Shown here piece by piece: positions 20,454 to 31,544 of a stretch of 64,000 bases of DNA (positions within the stretch are counted from its first letter, which is position 1; every line of letters starts with the position of its first letter). This DNA is from Gnetum montanum (taxonomy: Eukaryota > Streptophyta > Gnetopsida > Gnetales > Gnetaceae). A program made the position numbers and the translations under genes. The DNA lies in NCBI GenBank assembly GCA_015680685.1, contig MNCI01001005.1, positions 203,438 to 267,437 of the forward strand, in the 5' to 3' direction. The notes below the pieces were generated by a model that saw only the letters and a list, made by a program, of their open reading frames with translations, was not told the origin of the DNA and made no database searches.

Positions 20454-21485
20454 TGATGAGTGGTGAGGTACCCCTACACTCAACCATACAAAATGAGCGT
20501 AGCACGCACAATCCAGACGAACTCTATAGACTAAATGCCTAAACACCCCATGGAACACTTGGGGTTAATCATTCGTTGTCTTCCCAGACTTACTTGTTGT
20601 TGTCACGGTGTATGGTTAAGTAAGTCTGAGGTATATGATTTTTATAGCTTTTAATGTTTTTCTCCTATGCTATGAGGTGAAGGGTTGAGAAACTAACTAA
20701 CTCTAACTAATGTTCTAAGTCTAAATTAACTAGCGTTAGCATCCATCCCTACTTACCGTACACACCCTGAACTATGCAACTATGGCTACCAAACACTAAT
20801 CGTTAATGGGATTACCACATGTAATGCACATGCTCGAAGTGGTCATACTGAGGCACTTAACTAGCCTAAACGTGATGAGCAGCCGATTCCTTGACTAGCC
20901 GTACACACCCGTAGATGCTCGTAGTCAAGTCGTACTCATCTTGTGTTCTGGGAGTTGAGGGTGAGAGAGACTACTCACGAAGAGCAGCCAATTCCTTGAT
21001 TAGCTGTACACACCCATAGATGCTCGTAGTCAAGTTGTACTCATCCCACGTTCTAGGAGTTGAGGGTGAGAGAGACTAATCGCGATGAGCAGCCGATTCC
21101 TTGATTAGCCGTACACATTCGTCAATGCTTGTAATCAAGTAGTACTCATGCCATGCTAATGTAGGTAATAAATAACAGGTAGGAAATAACATGTAATAAA
21201 CCTATTCCATGCATTGCAAGGTTTATCCACAAAGCTCGTCTTTATTGCCATACACAACTTGCGTTCAAGTACAAACTACTCGAATAAAGATCCGTTCACT
21301 TGGGGACTCCTATTGCGGGCACATGGAAAATATTCTATCTCTGGAGTGATCAAATTGCTAGAGTTTCCCTACTTTAAGCCTAGGATGAGAAATGAGGAGA
21401 GTGCCACCTCTTATTTATAGATTTGACAGTGGACCGCGATATCGCGTATGCGATATCGTGGCCTATGCGATATCACGTCTCATCA
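20454..21485 (-). repeat. 5' LTR of element A
   Basis: 1032 bp, TGATGAGACGTG...CACTCATCA on the minus strand. U3 begins with three GATATCGC-type palindromes (21440-21475). The word gctcgtctttattgcc near 21234 is the probable poly(A)-region landmark shared with the other copies. Confidence 0.9.
20874..21163. repeat. 105-bp tandem repeat within the 5' LTR of A
   Basis: Units start at 20874, 20979 and 21084, the same 105-bp period and copy number as in the 3' LTR, so the array predates this insertion. Confidence 0.85.
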
Positions 21486-21490
21486 CTTTC

Positions 21491-23295
21491 TTTGTAGAAA
21501 TGATAAATTGAATCGTACCTATGGATAACCTTTTAACTTCTAAACTAGTTGAATTTAATGTTAAAAACATAAAGTAGAATAGATACTAAAGTATCATAAG
21601 GAAAATGCTAAGTCAAATGTAGAATGAGTTGGGTTTGAATGATAGATAAGAGAGATAATTATTGGAGAGGTTTATATAATTAATAAGATAGTATTGAAAA
21701 TTGACTTGGTAGTAATGAAAATTCATAATGATAAAGAATCACTATTTCCCTAGGTTTCCATCCAATCTTCTTTAACTTCTTGAGAAATAGTACTAGATTC
21801 AAGGTTTTTTAGTCTCCTTTTAATAAAAATGAGATTTTCATGTAAAAATATTGAAACTAAACCTTACAAATAAAAGGAAATTTTAAAATGATGCTCAGTG
21901 ATCTTATATTAGATTAGATTATATCCAATACAAGTACAAGCATGTAAAAGATATAGAGATTAGGGTACAATGATACAATGGAATGTTTCTATTTGACTCT
22001 CTTTCTTGCACTTTTAAAATTTTCCCAGAAGCTTACTTTGATCTTTCTTATTAATCGTGAAATACTAGTCCTTATTCAATGATCCATCTCCACTTGAACA
22101 ACAATAGATAAATGATCTATGATGTTCATGAAGAAATGTTCCATCCCTAAATATAAATGGTTAAGCTCAAATCTTAATGTGTTGTTTGTATCATAAATTT
22201 TGAGGGTTGTTTTTGCCTTTTTATTTTTATTTTTTTGTTATTATTCCCCTAATACATCATCCTAACTAGGATAAATTACCCTATATACTTGTTTAGTCAA
22301 CCTATGCTTGGGCTAATTAATCTTATGTTGAAATCTAAAAAGACTATAAACTCTAACTTTGGTCTTCTTACTTGATCTTAGGTTTTTAGAACTCTGCATC
22401 TAACAATAATAACCTATATTAAATAGGTCAGCCTATGGAAAGGTTGTTCAATCTTAAAAATATGCATTTTGGTCTAGCTACAACTATACTGAACTCAGGT
22501 TGGTTGATCTTTGAAGGGGTCAGTTAACCTTAGGGATAAATAGATAAACCTTAGAAGTGCTGCTTTTCCTTATTTCTAAACTTCTCTATCATTCAAATAG
22601 GTCAACCTAATAAATAATAATTTTAACATAAATTACATTTTATCATTTTAAGTTACCATTCCATTAACAATCATCCCTAATGAGATGAAGAAATTGGAAT
22701 TGGAAAAATGAATTATTACCATTGGATTATCCTTTCTCTTCATAATTATTCTTCAAAGGATCTTTTTAAGGGATTTCCTTCTTGCCCATTCAGTGAGGGG
22801 TCTTCTCAACATCATTAATCATCCTATCCTTGAAGGTCTTACATAGTTGTTCCTCCTCTTCAATTGAACTATCATGAAGTTCTTATATTGAATGATACTT
22901 GTACTACTTTCTATTTCTTTCCAATCCTATAAAATAGTAAATCATCTAAAAGATACATATTTGTTAGAGTCTCCATGATACCTTCATGTATAGCTTAATT
23001 TGATTCCTTGCAAGATTATTCAATTACATTTTTTCACCTTTCTTTCCTATCATGGTGGCAAGCTAGGACCAATAGTAGTTGAGAATGATTCATCACATTC
23101 TCAAACAAAACATGTACAATCTTTTACTTTTCAAATTAATTCATGCTAAAGGTTCTTATACCTTCCACATAGTCTACCATTTAACTTATAAGTTAAAATC
23201 TGCATATAGATACTAAGAAAAATATACACATATTGAAACTAAAATGCAAGAATTGGAATGTATAAGAAAACTATTTATTTAGTATGCATCTTTCC
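21491..23295. other. No recognisable gene or repeat
   Basis: AT-rich DNA with only short frames. Words such as ggtcagcctat and ggtcaacctaat recur near 22430-22600 but form no clear array. If 23296-24130 is an old minus-strand LTR, this would be its eroded internal region, interrupted by A. Confidence 0.4.
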
Positions 23296-24130
23296 TAATA
23301 ATGGCACTAATGATAGGGGCTCCCTTCAAGTGAGACCAAAATAACTATATTAATTGGTACACTTGGTGAACTAGTCATTACCGTTAAGAAGAAACAAAAG
23401 TGAATTATAGAGTTTATTTGTGTATCATTTCAAAAGCTTAAAAAAATATTATAATACATATCATACAAAAATAAATCATGTTACCATAGTGAGAAATTAA
23501 AATATTTGTAATGTTTATATATATGTTACATTAAGAATAAAATAACAAATAAACATACATATTGCAATCCCTTATGGAATTGCTACAATGCTCACATGTC
23601 TAATGCAATTAAAGGCATTCTAACATTGTAATTCCTTACGGAATAGGTGCAATGCAAACACACATGAAAAATAAATAAATGACTTCTAAATTACATTCTT
23701 GATGATCAAACATCATGTTATAGAAATACAATATTCTTGTATAAGGTAGAATCATTGTAGCTTTATAAAAATACTTAATTAATTCATATCTAATTACTTA
23801 AATAAATAATAATAATTTTAGAGAATTTAGTAACTAATAATAGTTCATGGAGCTCATATTTCTAGTATTTTTTTCATACATGTTAATATTCTAGAGGAAA
23901 ATGGAAAATCATGAGCTTTATTCACTACACTAACACTCAACTCCACATTGACTAAACAGTTTTAGGATATGAAAACAGGATAGCACGACAACAAAGTCTT
24001 ATTGTATAATGAATCATCAACTCAAAATAGATGAAAAAAATAAAGATAATGCTTTCTTTCCGAATGGATAAAAATATTTAATGAGAAATTCTCAAGAAGA
24101 ACTTGTAAAATTAATGTCTCATTTTAGGCT
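23296..24130 (-). repeat. Possible very old LTR with primer site
   Basis: The string taataatggcactaatgatag at 23296-23316 resembles the family's reverse-oriented primer site plus LTR start (ggcaacggtgccaatgatgag), and a downstream atgagctttattcac near 23912 resembles the poly(A)-region landmark. The rest is too diverged to confirm by eye. It would be a minus-strand relative of the Athila-like family. Confidence 0.3.
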
Positions 24131-24384
24131 CTATGGTTAGTTATTTATGGTTTTTTAGGTTTGTAACTCAAGTAGTGTAGTGTCATACTAGGTGTTTCAA
24201 TGCTAAGTTATGATTAAGTTGGGAAATATAAGATATCTTAAGAGATTTTACCTTTCATAAAATTCATATTTTATATGTTTTCTTACTTATCAAGGTATTA
24301 CTATTGGCATCCATTTTAAACACATAAGAATTGTTTCTCCTCAATGTCCTCTCTACGAAGGTAAAGATTCATTTTTTCAAGTTT

Positions 24385-25040
24385 TTTTTTTTTGTCCTAT
24401 TACTCAGCATCCTTGGAAATGAACATCCAAAATTTATAATAACTTTCAACCAAGCATAAAGAAAGTCATTATTGGTGATCAACCTACTTTGTCTACTTTA
24501 TTTCTTTGGATTTGAAAGTATCTTAGATCATTTGTTTTTTGCTCTATTTGGAAGCTTGGGTATGCAATTATTTTCTAGAAATAAGAGCATAACTATGAAC
24601 TATCAATAGAAGTTAAATATTAGATTCTTAAAGATTTTACTTTTCAGCTATAGCTTCAAGAAAAAAGCTTGCAATGAAAGCTCATCAATTAATTTATTTT
24701 ATATAGCATTAATTTCTTTTTATTTCGGAGGCTAGAGAATGAGAAGCATTTAGTTCCTATGCTATTTTTTCATTATTTCTAATTCATATATTCTTTTATC
24801 TTTAGAGAGTATTTTCTTCTTTTTTTACAAGAAATCTTTTAGTATGAAGTGAAAACCCATGATGGTGCTTCTAAATAAGGAAAAAACCTAATCCTTTTCT
24901 AATCCAAACAAGAGGTTTTTCTAGATTGGTTGTAAGGATGAATGCATAAAAATGCATTCTAAAAATCATTATGCTTTTCCTTTAGAATTTTCATATATTA
25001 ATCCTAGGTACTCTAAATTTTTTTTAATATTATTATTCAT
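24385..25040. repeat. Dispersed repeat of about 0.65 kb, first copy
   Basis: This matches 56594-57243 in the same orientation through many shared words (aatttataataactttcaac, ctctatttggaagctt, ggagcataactatg, gaggtttttc, attggttgtaaggatga). No coding potential is evident and the class is unknown. Confidence 0.6.
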
Positions 25041-25184
25041 TGTATGAGATTCAACATCTTCTTCCCTCCCATCTCAAAATATAAGATTAAATAATTATTA
25101 TGTGCATCATATGAGAGGTTTAAAATCATAATATAATAAATAATTGTACTTTTCAAATATTTTTAGGCAAGGTTCTTTTTATAA

Positions 25185-25335
25185 TAGGGTATTACCCTAG
25201 TGGTAAGACACTTCATATGGAATCCTCAATTCATTGGTTTGATTTTAGTGAATAATTCTAATTTATAGAGTACTAATTGAACTATATATCTTGGGATATA
25301 TTTATGTTTCAATTATTTTTGATTCTAACACCCCT
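25185..25335 (+). repeat. tRNA-derived SINE copy 1
   Basis: An A-box-like taccctagtggtaag and a B-box-like ggtttgatttt about 35 bases on match an RNA polymerase III internal promoter. The conserved tail (ttgaactatatatcttggg, atgtttcaattattttt) is shared with the other copies. Confidence 0.5.
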
Positions 25336-25344
25336 TCTCTTAAT

Positions 25345-25435
25345 TTAATACCTCCAAGTTATAGATTCAATTTTGATGATTAATATTGATTTGTAAAGTT
25401 CTAATTTCACTATATGTTGTAGGGATAGATATTAA
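25345..25435 (+). repeat. tRNA-derived SINE, 5'-truncated copy
   Basis: Contains ctccaagttatagattcaattttgatg and the following ttgtaaagttctaattt of the family (two adjacent blocks) but lacks the A-box end. Confidence 0.35.
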
Positions 25436-25749
25436 TATATTTATGACATATGTCTATTATTTTATCAAAACAATATTTTATATTTTTTAAATTAATAAAA
25501 TCTCAAATTATTTCACTTAGAATTAATTTTTAACATTAAAAAAATAAAAACCAATGTAGGTTATCTCAACTAGAATAAAACTTTTATGAAAAAGATTTCT
25601 CTTAGCCAAACATCATGATGATAACTATTTATTTATGTTGATAATGCCCAACTAGCTAGTAAGTGGCACTCATTGTTATGATGATAAAATTATTAAAATA
25701 TTATACCATGAATGAATAGAACTCTCTTGGATGGGGTTGGTAGTTGACC

Positions 25750-26302
25750 GTTCAGCCAAAATTTAAAAAAACATTTCAAGTTCTAACACCCCCCTTCTAA
25801 AAATAAAAACTAAAAAATAAGGTGTTAGCCTAATAGTAAGACTCTTGATTTGGAAGCTGCAAGTTATGAGTTCAAATATGGTGGATAATGAAATATAATA
25901 AATTTTATTTAACTATATATCTTAGCATCAAATATTCTTTTTAAAAAATCCAAGGTTTAAAATCTCTCCACTACTCTTCCCTAAGCCTAAAACTACAAAC
26001 TAGTTCACTAATTGGTTTATTAGATAATAAGTTCATTCTTTGTAATAATCTTGTATGTAAAATGAATGTGCAAAAAATATTTAGCATGAAAAACAATAAT
26101 TCCATAATATTCAAGGGTAGTCTAAATTACCAATGTAAAACCCTTATTTGGACAAAAAATGGCAATAATCTATAGAAATATATATCAAGAAGTAATATCA
26201 TTTGACAGAGATTTATATAAATCATCAAGTAAAAAAAATCAAAATTATCAGAATCCTTTATAGTCTCTATAGTATAAGAGACATTAGTATTTTCCATATT
26301 TA
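25750..26302. repeat. Near-identical 553-bp direct duplication, copy 1
   Basis: Repeated at 26304-26855 with only a handful of differences (for example ggaagctgc/ggaagcggc and one single-base deletion), with one N between the copies. Most likely an unmerged contig overlap. It contains a SINE copy. Confidence 0.85.
25818..25930 (+). repeat. tRNA-derived SINE copy 2
   Basis: A-box-like ttagcctaatagtaagactc and B-box-like gagttcaaatatgg, then the family tail aactatatatcttagc. It appears a second time at 26372-26483 inside the duplicated block. Confidence 0.5.
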
Positions 26303-26303
26303 N
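26303..26303. other. Assembly ambiguity (single N)
   Basis: One N sits exactly between the two near-identical 553-bp blocks. Confidence 0.95.
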
Positions 26304-26855
26304 GTTCAGCCAAAATTTAAAAAAACATTTCAAGTTCTAACACCCCCCTTCTAAAAATAAAAACTAAAAAATAAGGTGTTAGCCTAATAGTAAGACTCTT
26401 GATTTGGAAGCGGCAAGTTATGAGTTCAAATATGGTGGATAATGCAATATAATAAATTTTATTTAACTATATATCTTAGCATCAAATATTCTTTTTAAAA
26501 AATCCAAGGTTTAAAATCTCTCCACTACTCTTCCCTAAGCCTAAAACTACAAACTAGTTCACTAATTGGTTTATTAGATAATAAGTTCATTCTTTGTAAT
26601 AATCTTGTATGTAAAATGAATGTGCAAAAAATATTTAGCATGAAAAACAATAATTCCATAATATTCAAGGGTAGTCTAAATTACCAATGTAAAACCCTTA
26701 TTTGGACAAAAAATGGAATAATCTATAGAAATATATATCAAGAAGTAATATCATTTGACAGAGATTTATATAAATCATCAAGTAAAAAAAATCAAAATTA
26801 TCAGAATCATTTATAGTCTCTATAGTATAAGAGACATTAGTATTGTCCATATTTA
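26304..26855. repeat. Near-identical 553-bp direct duplication, copy 2
   Basis: Second copy of 25750-26302; it continues beyond the match into unique sequence at 26856. Confidence 0.85.
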
Positions 26856-26989
26856 AATCATTCCTACCACACCCTCTCCTCCACCCCCAAAAAAATTTAA
26901 GTTCTAACCTCCTGCAAATAATAGAAACCACATCTTAAAATAATAATAAGTAGATTCTAATGAAGTAATATGATAACTATAATAAAATA

Positions 26990-27112
26990 ATGAGATGATA
27001 GCATAGCACTAAGACTCTTGATTTTTAAGCTCCAAGTTATGGGTTCAATTTTGGTGGGCAATGCTAAGTTATAAAGTTCTAATTAGGCTATATATCTTTG
27101 GGTGTACTAGAT
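26990..27112 (+). repeat. tRNA-derived SINE copy 3
   Basis: Shows gatagcatagcactaagactc, then tccaagttatgggttcaatt with a B-box-like core, gtgggcaatgctaagttata, and the tail tatatctttggg. It lies directly before the LINE remnant. Confidence 0.5.
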
Positions 27113-28572
27113 AAAATTTCTATAAAAGCTTGAAAAGCATTAGGAGATACATGAGCTTCTTAGCTAATATAATTATTTAAGAATATTTAGAGGATGGAGA
27201 AATGTCCAACAATTGGAAAGAAACATTATTTTTCCATTTACAAAAATAAAAGAGATGTACAAGATTTTGTAAACTATAGAGGAATCATGCTAATGAGCCA
27301 TACTATGAAGCTTTAGAAGAGAGTCATAGAACAATGTCTTAGACTTGAATCATTAGCATCAAAAAAGTAATTTGGGGTTTTATTAGGAGAATCTACAATA
27401 GAGGTTATTTTCTTGATATGAAAATTGATGAAAAAATTTAGAGAACATAGAAAAAATCTACATGGGATCTTTATTGACTTGGAAAAGCATATAACAGAGT
27501 TCCTAGAGATATTATTTGGTGGTTCTTATAGAGGAAAAACATTGTTAATAAGTATATGAAAGTAATTCAAGACATGTATGAATGAGCTACTACTAAAATT
27601 AGAATAGCTTGTCAAATAACATCTAATTTTCCAATCATAGTATATCTACATCAAAGATATATGCTTAGCCCATAATTATTTACCATTATTATGAATGAAT
27701 TAATAAAAAAAATACAAGATGAAATGCTTTGAAATATGCTATTTTCTAATGATATTTTGTTGGTGGATGTAGTTGGAGAAAATATTACTTCTAAAATGAA
27801 AAAGTGCAGATAAGCTCTAGAATCAAAAGACTTAAAAATTAGCATAAGTAAGACATCATCTATGGAATGCAATTTTAGTAATAGCATAAATAATAGTAAA
27901 ATAAAAGAGATAATTCAAGGTCAAAAATTCTATCACTACAAATACTTCTATTACCTAGTATCAATCCTCCAATTAGATGACGAAATTGAGAAATATATAA
28001 GAAATAGAATTGAGCAAAGATAGTTAAAATGGAAAAATAATAGTGATATTCTATATTATAGAAGAATACTAATAAAAATAAGGGGAAAGTTTTACAATAT
28101 ATTAATTTGACCTATTTTCTTATATGATACTAAAGTTTAAGCATTATAAGACATGAACAATAAAATAGTATGATAGAAATGTAAATACTTAGATAGATAT
28201 TGAATGTTACAAAAAGAGATAAATTGCATAATATAAATATTAGAGGAAGACTTGCATTGGTTCTATTTTAGATAAGTTACAAAAATGATCACTTAGATGG
28301 TTTTGACATGTGCAAAGAAGATCAGATAATGAGGCTATTAAAAAGGGTTGCTACATCACTTTTCTAAGAAAGCTAAAGAAAAGAAGATCAAAAAAGATAT
28401 GGAAAAAAATAATTAAAGATTAAAGAAACTATAAATAAACAAAGATCAAGCTCTTCATAGAGGTAAATGGTAAACAATAAACTTATGTAACTAATCCTAT
28501 TTTATTAGAACAAGGCTAGGAGAATAATGATGAGCTTGATGATCTTAAGATGTATCTATATTACAATAAGTT
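27113..28572 (+). mobile_element. RTE-like LINE remnant
   Basis: A 5'-truncated non-LTR retrotransposon. The coding part (27180-28530) and a short 3' tail remain, bounded by SINE copies. No target duplication was identified. Confidence 0.75.
27180..28530 (+). pseudogene. LINE reverse transcriptase (RTE-like), degenerate
   Basis: Broken frames show the RT order typical of plant RTE-type elements: NNWKETLFFPIYKNK, DVQDFVNYRGIMLMSHTMKL, GIFIDLEKAYNRVPRDIIWW, NEL then MLFSNDILLVD (FSND at 27742-27753 where FADD is expected), then FYHYKYFYYLVSILQLDDEI and LKWKNNSDILYYRRILIK. FIDLEKAYN should be FIDLEKAYD, so aspartates are changed in two catalytic motifs. Stops are frequent. Such an enzyme would reverse transcribe its own mRNA at a nicked target. 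The endonuclease domain is not seen. Confidence 0.75.
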
Positions 28573-28605
28573 TAGGGTTCTAACCCCTTCCCCTTGATAA
28601 TAAAA

Positions 28606-28752
28606 TAATGAGATGTCGGCCTAGTAATAAGACACTTAATTGGAGATTTTCAAGTTATGGGTTCGATACTAGTGGGTAATACTAAGTTATAAATTTTTAA
28701 TTTGACTATATATCTTGGGGGTGTATTTATGTTTTAATTATTTTTGGTTTCA
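28606..28752 (+). repeat. tRNA-derived SINE copy 4
   Basis: Contains gatgtcggcctagtaataag (A-box-like), caagttatgggttcgatac (B-box-like ggttcgatac, closest of all copies to the consensus GGTTCGANTCC), then the tail tgactatatatcttggggg and tatgttttaattattttt. Confidence 0.55.
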
Positions 28753-28929
28753 AGATGACAATGTCTTCCTTTAGCGATGGAAATTGGAGTTGATTATCAC
28801 ACTATGGCGCAAGACCTCATCTAATTCTAGAAAAATGTTAACATTGGCATTTCCCATGTTCAACCTTTTGACTCACCATTGATATCAACATTAAAGATGT
28901 CACTTTTTAGTAGGAAAGTGGAGCTTGCA
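28753..28929. other. Unassigned
   Basis: No gene or repeat recognised. It is the left flank of the old H-type LTR relic. Confidence 0.3.
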
Positions 28930-30240
28930 TGGAACACCTCACTAACTAGGCTTACACTAGAAAGGCATTACTTAGATAAAAGTTAAAAACTATAAAAAAT
29001 ATATATAATAAAATTAAATGGATGCCAAAAAAAATTAAATAGACAAAGAAGAAGACATTAGTGAAATAGATGCATACAAGAAAATGCTAAAAAATATAAA
29101 ATTATATAAAAGAATATAAAGATAATAGTCCTATGTGTACAAAACCTAGCTTGTGTAGTAAGAAAAATAGGACGTGGACGTATCCTTATTGGTTAAGCCA
29201 AAAATTATAATATAGTGTTAGAAATATTATAGTGGAAATTAGATAAAAATAATACATTATAATGTAAAAATAACAATTACATCAAAGAGGGCATTAGAAT
29301 CTAACGTTGTTAATTATTAGCCAATTTTCAATAACTATATAATAATAAATGTAACATAATTAAAGATCAAATAAAAATTTCCCTATACCAGAGATAGGAA
29401 AACAATTAGTAGACAATATTAAATAAAGTACCAAATCCATTAATCCTAGTTGAACATTATAGCATATAATCCAAACACAGATAAAAATATAAAGCTAGAA
29501 ACAATAAAAGGCTAAATAGAAATTTAATAATTAGCTACCTTTTCTAAATCCCCCTTATCACAACTTAATCCCTTAAAAATCATGGATATGAAGAAAATAA
29601 AGTATAACATTGAGTAGGGTAAACAACTAATAAAATATTTACTTATGGATTTGGTTGGAGACATTTTGTAATTGGACAATCATGCATATGGAATAGCTAC
29701 AAATATAAGTTAGCCAAATAAATACCAATAAAATATATATAGATAACAAATAATAATAATAATAAATATCTAAAAGATAATTATGTAATGAACTAAAATT
29801 ACACCACCTATAATTAAATAAATGAATCAAATGAACAATTTGTAGTTATCAAGATATGCTTCCCACATAAATACTCAGCTTACCATTGTGATATGCTTCA
29901 CATGTAGTTATGACAAATTAGCTAACACTCATCATGATTTTATTTATGCATAATTTTCTAGCTCACTACGATGATATGTTTCACATATAGTCATTAAAAA
30001 TTGTTAATGTTGCTAACAACCTAAATATAAAGCTGAATGATCAAATGTCAAATCTAAATAAACAAACAAATCCTTAGTTGATAGAGAAATGAATCTAAAT
30101 GCTAAGTAAAGTTAAAGCGATCAAAGATCAAGAATTGAATTATCAAATCTCTAAGGATTAAACTTAGCTACTACTAAAATGTGTGTTCTAATGGAGATCT
30201 AAAATTGTAGAAAAATACCAAAATGAAATGTAAGCTACTA
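28930..30240 (-). repeat. LTR relic related to element H
   Basis: This aligns by eye with 53744-55000 in the same orientation (ggcattacttagataaaa, aatggatgcca, aaaataggacgtg, agccaattttcaataacta, aatgtaacataa, tatgcttcccacataa). It starts tggaacacctcactaac where H starts tgtaataccctactaac. It may be the 3' LTR of H, displaced by later insertions, or a separate copy. Confidence 0.55.
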
Positions 30241-31077
30241 AAAATGATAGAATAATATTAGTTACTATTTTAGGTTTTTAAGTAGTTAGGAAACTCCTAC
30301 AAGATATGCTTTTTGTAATTTTTGTAATTTTATATTTCTTAGAGTTCAAGGCTCACTTTATAAAATTTTCTCAACATTTTTAATATGTTCAAAAATACTA
30401 ATGTCATCTTTTATGACCAAGGTTGCAACCTCATAATAGGGTCATGACAGATTAAAAAGGTATCCTCAAGATACATTTTGATATGCTAGTTAACTATGTA
30501 TTCTAGGCTAATATTGTCTAGTGTCATTTTATGGGTCATAAATGTAATAAATAGCTTGAAAACCTATTTTTGTAGCTAAATTTTGAAAAAATTCAAAACA
30601 AAGATAAAACATGATCAAAAGTTATCAAAATGTTATCAAACTTAGCCAAAATGTTGACAAACGTTCCATGCATGATAACAAATCTAAAAAATTAGCAAGA
30701 TTATAGAAAATAATTTAAAAAATTTAGATATAAGAATTACAACAACTTAACAAATAGTTACTAAGCAAATGAAATCAACAAAAACATGTGTGCATGAGAA
30801 ACAAATTACAAAAATCCATAACTAGAAGAAAATACCAAAATTAGTACACCTAAAAATGATAGTGCTAGAAGAAAAGGATCCTTCCATAACTTCAATCTCA
30901 CAAACAAGCATAAAATGCTAAGTACTTTTACATATCACCACTACCTAGGTGCATCTAATACTTACCTCAAGTAAGCCTCACCTTGTGCATAAACCTCAAT
31001 GACCCAAAGCTATTAACAAAGAATGCAAAGTCTACTAGAGGTAGATTTTTAATCATTTTCTAACATCAAGAATCTGA
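30241..31077. other. Unassigned AT-rich stretch
   Basis: No gene recognised. Similarity to the H LTR stops at about 30240, and similarity to the G 3' LTR begins at about 31078. The missing first 60 or so bases of the G 5' LTR should lie at the right end but are not recognisable. Confidence 0.3.
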
Positions 31078-31544
31078 AGTATAGGTTTTGGGCTCCATGA
31101 GAACATTTGGGACATGTAAGAAACATCTTTGTTGGGAGGTGAGTCTTTACAAGAGATTTCTCACATGTGTATGAGATGTTTTAAATGAAAGAAAACATCT
31201 TATCTTGCTTGGAGATTTCCTAGTTTTTATGATACTTCTCAAGGAAGACATCTCATACCAAGAAAACACATCTCACACCTAAATGAGATGTCTCCCACTT
31301 TCAAGAGATGTCTCACTTGAATTATGGAATTTCATTGAAGATATCTAAAAAAGGGCCAAAGACAACTTGTACAGTGGGGGGAACTTTTGAATTGTCAATT
31401 CGAAAGTAGAAAACATCCAAGTTAGAGGAGAAAAAGATGAAAACAACCAAATATCTTTAAGTTGAGCTTGAGGATATGTTTTTAGGTTTATTATCTATAA
31501 TTTTCAATAAATATTATTATTATTAAATAATTTATGTCATCATT
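31078..31544 (+). repeat. 5' LTR of G, left part
   Basis: Matches 3' LTR positions from about 50000 on (aactttt...aattggcaatt, aaacatccaa, aagttgagcttgagga, ttcaataaatattatt). The first 60 bases or so are missing or unrecognisable. It ends at TSD TCATT (31540-31544), where I begins. TGTCTC words occur at 31289-31294 and 31309-31314. Confidence 0.65.

Larger units (their letters stand above)
14000..21485 (-). mobile_element. Athila/Tat-like Ty3/Gypsy element A, full length with TSD, pol-deleted
   Basis: This 7486-bp element on the minus strand is bounded by LTRs at 20454-21485 (5') and 14000-15049 (3') and flanked by an identical 5-bp target duplication CTTTC (13995-13999 and 21486-21490). 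Internally it has a tRNA-Asp primer site, gag, a protease remnant, and then passes directly to the long 3' noncoding region and polypurine tract. RT, RNase H and integrase are missing. The two LTRs differ at roughly 6-7% of positions in a sample of about 170 bases. It could move only with enzymes from a relative such as D. The 3' LTR start has mutated from TG to TA. Confidence 0.9.

Noticed and set aside
28606-28690. Possible tRNA gene
   Set aside because: A- and B-box-like words are present, but no full cloverleaf is visible and the sequence recurs as a diverged SINE family.
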